Below, piece by piece: positions 1-6,236 of a stretch of 12,108 nt of DNA. How positions within the stretch are numbered: the stretch's first letter is position 1; each line of letters opens with the position of its first letter. A program made the position numbers and the translations under genes. Source of the DNA: Prevotellaceae bacterium UBA1787 (GTDB taxonomy: Bacteria; Bacteroidota; Bacteroidia; Bacteroidales; Bacteroidaceae); the NCBI GenBank assembly GCA_002315195.1, contig DCGD01000032.1, forward strand, positions 2,497 to 14,604, written 5' to 3'. The notes beneath the pieces were generated by a model, which made no database searches, was not told the DNA's origin, and worked only from the letters and a program-made list of their open reading frames with translations.

Positions 1-25
1 GTCCTAACCGATAGACGAACGGGCC
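1..25 (-). tRNA. tRNA-Glu, 5' part only (cut by window start)
   Basis: Read on the minus strand, bases 25 to 1 give GGCCCGTTCGTCTATCGGTT and then AGGAC. This matches the 5' half of bacterial tRNA-Glu: a 7-base acceptor strand, T8, the GTCTA start of the D arm, and the conserved AGGAC after the D loop. The anticodon, T arm and 3' end lie outside the window, so the glutamate identity rests on this 5' half. The gene is divergent from recO. The leader between promoter and tRNA contains a small hairpin (CAGAG at 54-58 pairing with CTCTG at 63-67) that would lie near the 5' end of the primary transcript. Confidence 0.82.
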
Positions 26-78
26 ATCGCCTGAATGCGCTTTGCACTCTTCACAGAGGTTTCTCTGCTTTTGCGGTG

Positions 79-110
79 CAAAGGTAGATGTTTTATTTTT
101 ACTGTGCAAA
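79..110 (-). promoter_or_regulatory. Bacteroidota-type promoter for the tRNA-Glu transcript
   Basis: On the minus strand the -7 element TACCTTTG (79-86) matches TAnnTTTG exactly. A TTTG -33 element (107-110) lies 20 bases upstream. Both elements and the spacing fit the primary sigma factor consensus of Bacteroidota. Transcription would start near 73, giving a leader of about 48 bases before the tRNA 5' end. The 10-mer TACCTTTGCA recurs in the promoter of the prolyl isomerase gene. Confidence 0.8.
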
Positions 111-212
111 AGAAATCACGATTTTTTTTTAATTTTTTACTTAATTTCTGCTTTTTTGCCCTTATGACTAAGATTGACGTCATTTTTCATGCTAAAAATG
201 CTGAAATTGTCG

Positions 213-220
213 TACTTTTA
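213..220 (+). promoter_or_regulatory. Possible weak promoter for recO
   Basis: TACTTTTA matches TAnnTTTG at all but the last position and lies 26 bases before the recO start codon. No TTTG -33 element lies at the expected 19-21 base distance; the nearest T-rich stretch is around 183-187. This is the best candidate in the divergent region, but the match is imperfect. Confidence 0.25.
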
Positions 221-246
221 CGTTGCGAAAACAATACATTTCAAAT

Positions 247-972
247 ATGCTTGTCAAATCCCGTGCCATCGTATTGCACATTACGAAATACAACGATGTG
301 TCTTCCATTGCGACATTATATACGGAAAAGGAGGGAGCGTTGTCTTTTGTTGTGCGCATACCCAAAACCTCACGTGCCGCCATCAAGAGTAAAATGTTTC
401 AGCCGTTGGTGTTGCTGGAAATAGAATGGGACATGCGAGAGAATCAGCGGCTGCAGCGTTTGAAAAACTGCCGAATATGGAAATCATATACCACCATGCC
501 TTATCATCCATTGAAAAATCCGGTCGGATTGTTTCTCTATGAATTTCTTTATCATGCGTTGAAAAACGAAAAGCCAAACCTTTCCGCTTTTGACTACGTC
601 TTGAATTCCCTTCTTTGGTTTGATGAGAGTGAGAAACAATTTGCCAATTTCCATTTGATTTTTTTATTTCAGTTGACGTGTTTTTTGGGCTTTGAACCCA
701 ATGTGGGACACAAAGCGAATACCGACATATTCGATATGCAGAACGGTTGTTATGTGAATACCATTCCGCAACACACTGATTATATAAAGGGGGACGATAC
801 GCGCATCTTGCCAATTTTGCAACGTGTAAATTACCGAACCATGCATCTGATGCCCATATCTCGGCAAGAACGCGTCAGAGTTCTGGAGGTGTTGTGTCAG
901 TATTACCGCTTGCAACTCCCCGACTTTCCAGAAATCAAATCTTTGGAAATCTTACATGGCCTTTTTGATTGA
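247..972 (+). CDS. recO: DNA repair protein RecO
   Basis: This encodes a 241-residue RecO, the recombination mediator that with RecR helps RecA displace SSB from single-stranded DNA during gap repair. The start MLVKSRAIVLHITKYND is the typical RecO N-terminus. It opens an OB-fold domain (about residues 1-80) that includes the S/AIKS-MFQPL segment near residues 45-54. A helical domain follows (about 85-155, with NPVGLFLYEFLYHAL and LTCFLGFEPN), then a C-terminal part ending in LEILHGLFD. Only one cysteine (C168) remains where some RecO proteins carry a four-cysteine zinc site, so zinc binding is not expected. ATG 247 is chosen because family similarity begins exactly there; an in-frame TTG at 223 would add eight unrelated residues. 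The gene is divergent from tRNA-Glu and appears to be transcribed alone. Confidence 0.93.
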   Translation: MLVKSRAIVLHITKYNDVSSIATLYTEKEGALSFVVRIPKTSRAAIKSKMFQPLVLLEIEWDMRENQRLQRLKNCRIWKSYTTMPYHPLKNPVGLFLYEFLYHALKNEKPNLSAFDYVLNSLLWFDESEKQFANFHLIFLFQLTCFLGFEPNVGHKANTDIFDMQNGCYVNTIPQHTDYIKGDDTRILPILQRVNYRTMHLMPISRQERVRVLEVLCQYYRLQLPDFPEIKSLEILHGLFD

Positions 973-1062
973 ATGTTTTTTGGGGAGTAACAAAACCACG
1001 CGTTTTTTGTTCTTGTGTACTGTTTCCGCTATGGTATGTCATTCGTACTTGCATTTTATCAT

Positions 1063-1084
1063 GCTTTTTTCTTTCTGAAAAAGC
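1063..1084. repeat. Short inverted repeat next to the glycosidase promoter
   Basis: GCTTTTT (1063-1069) is complementary to AAAAAGC (1078-1084), with an 8-base centre. The repeat covers the region where the -33 element of the downstream promoter should lie. It could be an operator or a weak recO terminator, though no T tract follows on the plus strand. A chance A/T-rich dyad is also possible. Confidence 0.3.
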
Positions 1085-1101
1085 AAAAAGTTGTATATTT
1101 G
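1072..1101 (+). promoter_or_regulatory. Bacteroidota-type promoter for the glycoside hydrolase gene
   Basis: TATATTTG (1094-1101) matches the -7 consensus TAnnTTTG exactly. A TTTC near-match to the -33 element lies at 1072-1075, 18 bases upstream. Transcription would start near 1106, leaving a leader of only about 12 bases that includes a purine-rich AAGAAGG just before the ATG at 1118. The gene therefore looks transcribed separately from recO. Confidence 0.65.
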
Positions 1102-1117
1102 CCCAAAAAGAAGGAAT

Positions 1118-3301
1118 ATGAGGTTTAGAGGAAAAGATTTGTTGACAGGCGTTTTAATACTGTCAAGTTTTTTAGTCCAGTCGGTTGGCGCATCAGTGGT
1201 TCGCAACAACAAAATGGAGTTCGACTGGCTCATTTCTCCGGAGAAGTCTTCGTCGTTCATTAGTAAATCAGCTGATGGAAAGGAACTGACGATTGGCAAT
1301 GCCATGGTTTCGAGGACATTTCGGTTGCAGCCGACACTTTCAACCATTAGTTTGAAGAATCGGATGTTGGATGAAGAATTGATTCGTGCGGCTTCCCCGG
1401 AGGGTTATCTTACGATTGATGGCAAGGAATACGTTGTCGGCGGTCTTTCGGGTCAAAAAGAATTGGCGTTTCTGCGTCATGATTGGCTCGAAGAAATGAC
1501 GGCTTTGGATGAAACATTCAAACTCCAAGGGTATGAAGAGGGCGTCATCAAGGAGAAGTTTCCTTGGAACCGTCATCGTTGGGCGCTCAACAAACAGTTG
1601 CCTACCGGAAAGACCGTTACATTCTCGCTTGAAGGACAGCGTGAACTGAAAGGCCTTACGCTTCGCATAACATTTGCCGCTTATGATGATATTCCCGTCA
1701 TTAGCAAGCAGATGGAACTTGTCAACGGTTCGGGGCGTGACGTCAAGGTAGATGCTTTCCGTCTGGAACATCTTTCCTTCTCGGAACCGGATGGCCCGTA
1801 TGCCATTGACGCTCAGTCTTACCTTCATTCCAAGATCCATGTAGAAAGTGATTACAATTGTAGGGGCGAGTTCACGCACAAGGAAACGGACATAACGACT
1901 CATTGGGTAAAAGATCCCGCTTTTACCAGCCAGCGCGACTATGGCTGCAATACGCGGTGCGTCCTTGAGGTTAATCCAGAGAGGGGACCGGCTCAAAAGG
2001 TGGCCACAGGTGAGGCGTTCCATACCTTCACCGTATGGGAAATGCCGTTCGATTCATACGATCATGAGCGGCAGGGACTGTTTCAGCGCCGTTTTTACAG
2101 GACCGTGGCTCCTTGGGTGACGGAAAATCCGATTTTTGTTCATTTGACGACGACTGATCCGAACAAGGTTCGTACCATTGTCAATCAATGTGCGGAAACC
2201 GGTTACGAGATGATAATCCTGAGTTTCGGGAGCGGACTGAACGCGGAGGATGTTTCGCCTGAAAACATCGCACGCTTCAAGGACTTGGTGGATTATGCAC
2301 ATTCAAAAGGCATAGAGATGGGATGTTATTCGTTGCTTGCCAGTCGCCGAATAGATGATGCCAATGACTGCATCAATGCTTCGACCGGCAAACCTGGAGG
2401 CATGAGATTCGGCAATTCCCCTTGTCTGTGCAGCGAATGGGGCATCAAGTATTTTTCAAACATAGAGAATTTTCTTGTTGAGACGGGTATGGATTGTTTC
2501 GAGCATGACGGTTCCTATCCGGGGGATTATTGCGCCAGTGAAAAACATCCCGGACATAAGAATTTGGACGATTCGCAGTGGAACCAATTCTATACCATAG
2601 CGAATTTCTACCATAGAATGCGTGAGCGCGGCGTGTATTTGAATGTGCCTGATTTTTATCTCTTGAATGGTTCTTCGAAAACGGGGATAGGCTACAAGGA
2701 GGTAAACTGGTCTCTGCCGCGTGCATCTCAATTGATACATACAAGGCAGTTGAACTATGATTGTACCTTTGAGCGTCCTCAAACGGCTTGTTGGAGTTTT
2801 GTTCCGCTCAGCCAATATCACGGAGGCGGAGCCGCCGCGACACTTGAACCTCTGAGCGAGCATCTCTTCGAATACAAGACATTGATGTTCCAGAACTACA
2901 GCAGTGGCGTGCAGGCTTGCTACCGCGGTCCAAGACTCTATGACACGGAAGAAACCAAGCAGGCTGTTGTCGAGATCATTTCATGGTATAAAAAGTACCG
3001 TGAGATTTTGAACAGTGACATTATTCATTTGCGCAAGCCTGATGCACGCGATTGGGATGGCATCATGCACGTCAATCCAAAGGGAAAGGACGAAAAGGGG
3101 TTGGCTGTGTTCTACAATCCGCTTGACGAACCGATTACCCGAACCATAAATCTGCCTCTGTATTATACTGGTTTGGATAAAACAGCGAGCATCCGCGAGC
3201 AGGAAGGTAAGGTGCGCAAATATCGTCTGGATAGGGACTACGTTGTAAAATTGAAGGTGACCATTCCTGCCAACGGCTATACATGGTATGTAATCAAGTA
3301 A
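1118..3301 (+). CDS. Secreted TIM-barrel glycoside hydrolase (GH36/clan GH-D-like), family uncertain
   Basis: This is a 727-residue exported protein. Residues 1-25 form a Sec signal peptide (basic MRFRGK, a hydrophobic stretch, likely cleavage near VGA/S). Residues of about 35-310 look like a beta-rich N-terminal domain, as in alpha-galactosidase-like enzymes. A TIM barrel is likely at about 330-600: it opens with NPIFVHLTTTDPNKVRTIV, has the strand GYEMIILSFGSG, and a central acidic motif DCFEHDGSYPGD (459-470) where clan GH-D enzymes hold their nucleophile. NGSSKTGIGYKEVNW follows (about 518-531; E528 is a candidate acid/base). The end (about 660-727, LAVFYNPLDEP onward) resembles the small C-terminal beta domain of these enzymes. 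The role is probably hydrolysis of an alpha-linked glycan in the periplasm or outside. The substrate cannot be told from sequence, and no SusC/D genes are adjacent. ATG 1118 is chosen because it starts the signal peptide; an in-frame TTG at 1091 lies before the promoter -7 box. The assignment is by overall resemblance. Confidence 0.6.
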   Translation: MRFRGKDLLTGVLILSSFLVQSVGASVVRNNKMEFDWLISPEKSSSFISKSADGKELTIGNAMVSRTFRLQPTLSTISLKNRMLDEELIRAASPEGYLTIDGKEYVVGGLSGQKELAFLRHDWLEEMTALDETFKLQGYEEGVIKEKFPWNRHRWALNKQLPTGKTVTFSLEGQRELKGLTLRITFAAYDDIPVISKQMELVNGSGRDVKVDAFRLEHLSFSEPDGPYAIDAQSYLHSKIHVESDYNCRGEFTHKETDITTHWVKDPAFTSQRDYGCNTRCVLEVNPERGPAQKVATGEAFHTFTVWEMPFDSYDHERQGLFQRRFYRTVAPWVTENPIFVHLTTTDPNKVRTIVNQCAETGYEMIILSFGSGLNAEDVSPENIARFKDLVDYAHSKGIEMGCYSLLASRRIDDANDCINASTGKPGGMRFGNSPCLCSEWGIKYFSNIENFLVETGMDCFEHDGSYPGDYCASEKHPGHKNLDDSQWNQFYTIANFYHRMRERGVYLNVPDFYLLNGSSKTGIGYKEVNWSLPRASQLIHTRQLNYDCTFERPQTACWSFVPLSQYHGGGAAATLEPLSEHLFEYKTLMFQNYSSGVQACYRGPRLYDTEETKQAVVEIISWYKKYREILNSDIIHLRKPDARDWDGIMHVNPKGKDEKGLAVFYNPLDEPITRTINLPLYYTGLDKTASIREQEGKVRKYRLDRDYVVKLKVTIPANGYTWYVIK

Positions 3302-3376
3302 CGCAATTCCCTGCGATCGCAATAGTTTTTGCCACTTGTCAGAATACTATCTACGCCAACGCATAAGCAGCGTATA

Positions 3377-3421
3377 GCAAGCCTTTCGGGAAGCATTTCC
3401 AAAGTGTCCCGGAAGGCTTGC
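3377..3421. terminator. Strong hairpin between convergent genes, candidate bidirectional terminator
   Basis: GCAAGCCTTTCGGGA (3377-3391) and TCCCGGAAGGCTTGC (3407-3421) form a 15-bp stem with one G-T wobble and a 15-base loop. It lies between the stop codons of the glycosidase (3301, +) and the isomerase (3451, -), where both transcripts would need to end. No T tract follows on either strand, so it is not a textbook intrinsic terminator; it may instead act as a 3'-end-protecting or Rho-assisted structure. A second imperfect stem (CTAT and TACGC around 3348-3357 against GCGTATAG at 3370-3377) abuts it. Confidence 0.55.
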
Positions 3422-3450
3422 ATGAATGTTGTTGGTATGTTGGTGTATTT

Positions 3451-4125
3451 TCAATCTTCCAGAATCTTGGTTTCGAGGATGAGGATGTCTTTTTTGGGGC
3501 GGTCATCATTGTTGGTGGCGGTGCGTTGAATTTTATCTACGGTTTTCAGCCCATCGACCACTTCTCCGAATACGGTGTAACTGCCGTCAAGGTGAGGGGT
3601 TCCGCCAAGGGTGCGATACACTTTGCAGACTTCTTTCGGCAGTGTGATGCCGGTGCGTTCTCGAATGGTTTCCTGCATCTCTTCCAAATCCTCATCGGTA
3701 AATTTCTTTCCCCATACAATGTAGAATTGAGAACCGCTTGACTTGCGGTCTGGGTTGATATCGTCATTCTCGCGTGCGGCGGCCAAGGCTCCGCGCTTGT
3801 GGAAAAGTTGGGGAAAATGAATTTCAGAGGGAATGTCGTATCCTGGCCCTCCTTCGCCCAAATGTTGGTCGGGTGCGGCATTTTTTGAGTCCGGATCGCC
3901 GGCTTGAATCATGAATTCGTAGATGACGCGGTGGAAGAGGAGACTGTCGAAATAATGTTCCTTGCAAAGACGGATGAAATTGTCGCGATGCGCGGGAGTT
4001 TCGTTGTAGAGTTCAACGGTAATGTCGCCTTTGCTTGTCTTGAGAAGAATGTGGGTGCGTTTTTCGGCATGGAGGGCGACACCCAATGCGAATGTGAGCA
4101 AAATTACGAAAAGAAACTGTTTCAT
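3451..4125 (-). CDS. Periplasmic cyclophilin-type peptidyl-prolyl cis-trans isomerase
   Basis: This 224-residue protein catalyses cis-trans isomerisation of X-Pro bonds during folding of exported proteins. Residues 1-20 are a Sec signal peptide with an AxA-like end (LHA/EKR) and no lipobox cysteine, so it should be soluble in the periplasm. Cyclophilin motifs are clear: GDITVELY (33-40), FHRVIYEFMIQAGDP (64-78) with the catalytic Arg at 66, GSQFYI (131-136) and LDGSYTVFGEV (179-189). Two insertions set it apart from minimal cyclophilins: a loop around 79-100, and about 37 residues (137-174) between GSQFYI and the LDG segment. The residue before LDG is His178, where human cyclophilin A has Trp121 of the cyclosporin pocket. 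The gene stands alone, convergent with the glycosidase and divergent from mraZ. Confidence 0.92.
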   Translation of the reverse strand: MKQFLFVILLTFALGVALHAEKRTHILLKTSKGDITVELYNETPAHRDNFIRLCKEHYFDSLLFHRVIYEFMIQAGDPDSKNAAPDQHLGEGGPGYDIPSEIHFPQLFHKRGALAAARENDDINPDRKSSGSQFYIVWGKKFTDEDLEEMQETIRERTGITLPKEVCKVYRTLGGTPHLDGSYTVFGEVVDGLKTVDKIQRTATNNDDRPKKDILILETKILED

Positions 4126-4147
4126 GACAATTGTTTTGATTCGTATG

Positions 4148-4176
4148 CAAAGGTAACCAAATGGTGAAAATTCAAC
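4148..4176 (-). promoter_or_regulatory. Bacteroidota-type promoter for the prolyl isomerase gene
   Basis: On the minus strand TACCTTTG (4148-4155) matches TAnnTTTG exactly and lies 22 bases before the start codon at 4125. The expected -33 region holds only GTTGAA (4171-4176), at a spacing slightly shorter than usual. The predicted leader is about 17 bases. A 16-bp A/T-rich palindrome (4179-4194) lies immediately upstream. Confidence 0.65.
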
Positions 4177-4302
4177 ATGAATTTTTCAAAATTCTTTCGT
4201 TACAGCGGAATTGTCCCTCACAAAGTCATTTAATTATAAATCTGTGAAATATAGCACAATACAACAATTTGTAAAATAATAATAAAAAAGTTCAAGTAAT
4301 AG

Positions 4303-4334
4303 TGTGGTGAATTGTGGGGGATTGTGTAACTTTG
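4303..4334 (+). promoter_or_regulatory. Promoter of the mraZ/dcw operon with candidate MraZ operator repeats
   Basis: TAACTTTG (4327-4334) matches the -7 consensus TAnnTTTG exactly. TGTG at 4303-4306, a one-mismatch -33 element, lies 20 bases upstream. Transcription would start near 4339, about 22 bases before mraZ. Within this promoter, TGTGG (4303-4307), TGTGG (4313-4317) and TGTGT (4323-4327) repeat with an exact 10-bp period. MraZ proteins of other bacteria bind short G-rich direct repeats spaced about one helical turn apart in the mraZ promoter. The arrangement therefore suggests an autoregulatory operator covering the -33 to -7 interval. The promoter call is firm; the operator call is inference. 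Confidence 0.7.
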
Positions 4335-4361
4335 CCCCAAATATTATGTAAAAACAACTCC

Positions 4362-4799
4362 ATGCGATTTATTGGCACTATCGAAGCAAAAGTAGATCAA
4401 AAAGGGCGCGTGTTCTTTCCGGCATTGTTCCGTCGTGTCATGAAGGAGGCTTCCGAGGAAAGGCTTATCATGCGCAAGGATATTTTCGAGGACTGTCTTG
4501 TGATTTACCCTGAGTCGGAATGGAACAAGCGTTTGGATGAATTGCGTAGTCGCCTGAGCGTATGGAATCGAGAACAGCAGCAAATGTTCCGTAGTTTTGT
4601 TTCCGACGTAGAATGGTTGGCACTCGATGCCAATGGCAGAATATTGATACCAAAGCGCTATTTGAGAATGGCGGGGATAGTATCTGATGTGACATTCATC
4701 GGAATGGACAGTACGATTGAAATATGGGCCAAGCGTGAGGAAGATGCTTCCTTGAATGGAGCCGCCTTGGGTGAAGCATTGCAAAATGTCATGTTATGA
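4362..4799 (+). CDS. mraZ: Transcriptional regulator MraZ
   Basis: This 145-residue protein is the AbrB-fold DNA-binding regulator that heads the dcw cluster in many bacteria and acts on its own promoter. The two tandem SpoVT/AbrB half-domains are visible: the first carries DQKGRVFFP (residues 12-20) and the second DANGRILIP (89-97), the family's repeated DxxGRxxxP signature. Length is close to the E. coli protein (152). ATG 4362 is chosen because MRFIGTIEAKVDQKGRV aligns with known N-termini. An in-frame GTG at 4314 would start inside the promoter. The stop overlaps the rsmH start by 4 bases (ATGA at 4796-4799), implying coupled translation. Confidence 0.93.
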   Translation: MRFIGTIEAKVDQKGRVFFPALFRRVMKEASEERLIMRKDIFEDCLVIYPESEWNKRLDELRSRLSVWNREQQQMFRSFVSDVEWLALDANGRILIPKRYLRMAGIVSDVTFIGMDSTIEIWAKREEDASLNGAALGEALQNVML

Positions 4800-5737
4800 A
4801 AAGAGAAGCAGGAAACTATCATGTTCCGGTGATGTTGGAACAATGCGTGCAATCGCTCGTAGTAAACAGGCAAGGTGTATATGCTGATGTAACGTATGGC
4901 GGTGGTGGGCACAGTAACGCCATCTTGAATGTTCTTGATGACAATGGTCGTCTGTTTGGTTTTGACCAGGATGAAGACGTGTTGGGCAATGTGCCGGTTG
5001 ATGGTCGTTTTACGTTTGTCCTGAGCAATTTCAGATATTTTAAGAATTGGATGCGCTATTATGAAATAGAGGCACTTGACGGAATATTGGCGGACTTGGG
5101 AGTGTCCAGTCATCATTTTGACGTGGCGGAACGCGGTTTTTCTTTCAGGGAGGATGGCCCTTTGGATATGCGCATGAATCGCAAGATGAAAGAAACGGCG
5201 GCGGATGTCTTGAACGATTATGATGAAGATGCTCTCGCCCAAATGTTTTGGAATTATGGTGAACTGCGCCAAAGCCGTCAATTGGCTTCAGGCATCGTGA
5301 GGCAAAGAGTTGCATCTTCTTTCCGTACCGTCTCAGATTTGCTGAATGTGGCGGGAAAATTTGTGGGAAGAGGACGTGAGAAGAAAGATATGGCGAAAGT
5401 ATTCCAGGCACTGCGGATAGAAGTTAATCATGAGATGGATGCTTTGGGTGAATTGCTTGTTGCTGCTTGTGAAATGCTTCGTCCGGGTGGAAGATTGGTT
5501 GTGCTGACCTATCATTCTTTAGAAGATAGAATTGTGAAAAATGTGATGAGGTCCGGCAACATTGAAGGCAAGGTCGAACAGGATTTCTACGGCAATCGTC
5601 TGTCGCCCTTGCGTGCCCTATACAGTAAAGTGCTGGTTCCTTCTGATGAGGAGCAGGACAGGAATCCGAGAAGCCGCAGTGCAAAGCTTCGGGTCGCTGT
5701 TCGACAGGAACCGTTGCCTGGAAAGATAATGGAATAG
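4796..5737 (+). CDS. rsmH: 16S rRNA (cytosine1402-N4)-methyltransferase RsmH (MraW)
   Basis: This 313-residue S-adenosylmethionine-dependent enzyme methylates N4 of C1402 in 16S rRNA, tuning the ribosomal P site. Family motifs occur in order: HVPVM (9-13), the SAM-binding DVTYGGGGHS (31-40), FGFDQDE (54-60), ILADLGVSSHHFD (97-109), RGFSFREDGPLDMRM (113-127), FQALRIEVNHE (203-213), YHSLEDRIVK (239-248) and NPRSRSAKLR (290-299). Nothing essential appears to be missing and the length is normal. It overlaps mraZ by 4 bases and is separated from the FtsL-like gene by 22 bases. It has no evident direct role in wall synthesis; its place in the dcw operon is conserved across bacteria. Confidence 0.97.
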   Translation: MKREAGNYHVPVMLEQCVQSLVVNRQGVYADVTYGGGGHSNAILNVLDDNGRLFGFDQDEDVLGNVPVDGRFTFVLSNFRYFKNWMRYYEIEALDGILADLGVSSHHFDVAERGFSFREDGPLDMRMNRKMKETAADVLNDYDEDALAQMFWNYGELRQSRQLASGIVRQRVASSFRTVSDLLNVAGKFVGRGREKKDMAKVFQALRIEVNHEMDALGELLVAACEMLRPGGRLVVLTYHSLEDRIVKNVMRSGNIEGKVEQDFYGNRLSPLRALYSKVLVPSDEEQDRNPRSRSAKLRVAVRQEPLPGKIME

Positions 5738-5746
5738 GTTGTTTTA

Positions 5747-5785
5747 ATGAAAAAGTTGGATGAAGATGAACGAAGATTGGGATAA
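5747..5785 (+). other. Tiny ORF bridging rsmH and the ftsL-like gene
   Basis: A 12-codon frame, MKKLDEDERRLG, starts 9 bases after the rsmH stop and ends inside the first codons of the FtsL-like gene in a different frame. It may be translated and pass ribosomes on to the downstream start, or it may be chance. There is no direct evidence of expression. Confidence 0.15.
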
Positions 5786-6236
5786 TGCAACGATGACACA
5801 GGAAGCCAATGTTGAGGAGAATGGCGTTCCTGAAAATTCGGCGGAAAACGAACAAGGTTCGGTCTCAGCGAATAAAAAGCCGCAGGAGGACGGAAAAAAA
5901 CGAATCAATTTTCAAAAGGAATTTTTTATTAATGTGCTTAATGGTGAGAAATTGTCTTTTACCCAAATAAAGCATTATGTGCCTTTTGTCTTGATGGTTG
6001 TGGTCATGATATTACTGTATGTAAACAACAGGTACAAGACGCAGCAGCTGATGATAAAAATAGAAAAGCTGAAGGATGAAAAGAATGAAATGCGTTATAG
6101 GGCGACAGCCCGTTCATCGCAGTTGCTGCAGAAGAGCAGAGAGAGTCAGGTGGCAGAATTTTTGATGAATACGGCAGACAGTACATTGAAGGCTGCGGAT
6201 AACCCGCCGTATATTATTTATAGGAATAAGAAATGA
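5760..6236 (+). CDS. FtsL-like cell division protein
   Basis: This 158-residue single-pass membrane protein sits in the ftsL position between rsmH and ftsI and has FtsL architecture. A cytoplasmic acidic, Asn/Glu-rich, low-complexity N-terminus (1-45) precedes a short basic/aromatic stretch. One transmembrane helix follows (about 73-90, YVPFVLMVVVMILLYVNN), then a periplasmic heptad-like coiled coil (about 93-130) and a short tail. FtsL proteins form the FtsQLB-type complex that activates the septal synthase with FtsI. Sequence identity across phyla is very low, so the call rests on topology and position and on the known Bacteroidota FtsL-like family. The start is uncertain: ATGs at 5760, 5766 and 5793 are all possible, differing only in the disordered tail. 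Its stop overlaps the ftsI start by 4 bases. Confidence 0.82.
   Translation: MKMNEDWDNATMTQEANVEENGVPENSAENEQGSVSANKKPQEDGKKRINFQKEFFINVLNGEKLSFTQIKHYVPFVLMVVVMILLYVNNRYKTQQLMIKIEKLKDEKNEMRYRATARSSQLLQKSRESQVAEFLMNTADSTLKAADNPPYIIYRNKK

Noticed and set aside
175..182. TGACGTCA palindrome upstream of recO
   Set aside because: An 8-bp palindrome alone is too short to support an operator, and no second copy was seen nearby.
35..424. 129-codon plus-strand frame across the tRNA-Glu/recO intergenic region
   Set aside because: It runs through the tRNA promoter and into recO in another frame; its Cys/Phe-rich composition is not protein-like.
993..1015. AACAAAA/TTTTGTT inverted repeat as a recO terminator
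   Set aside because: The stem is only seven A/T-rich pairs and would be weak; there is no clear T tract after it.
1340..2023. 227-codon open frame on the minus strand
   Set aside because: It is antisense to the glycosidase coding region with no recognisable motif and no promoter.
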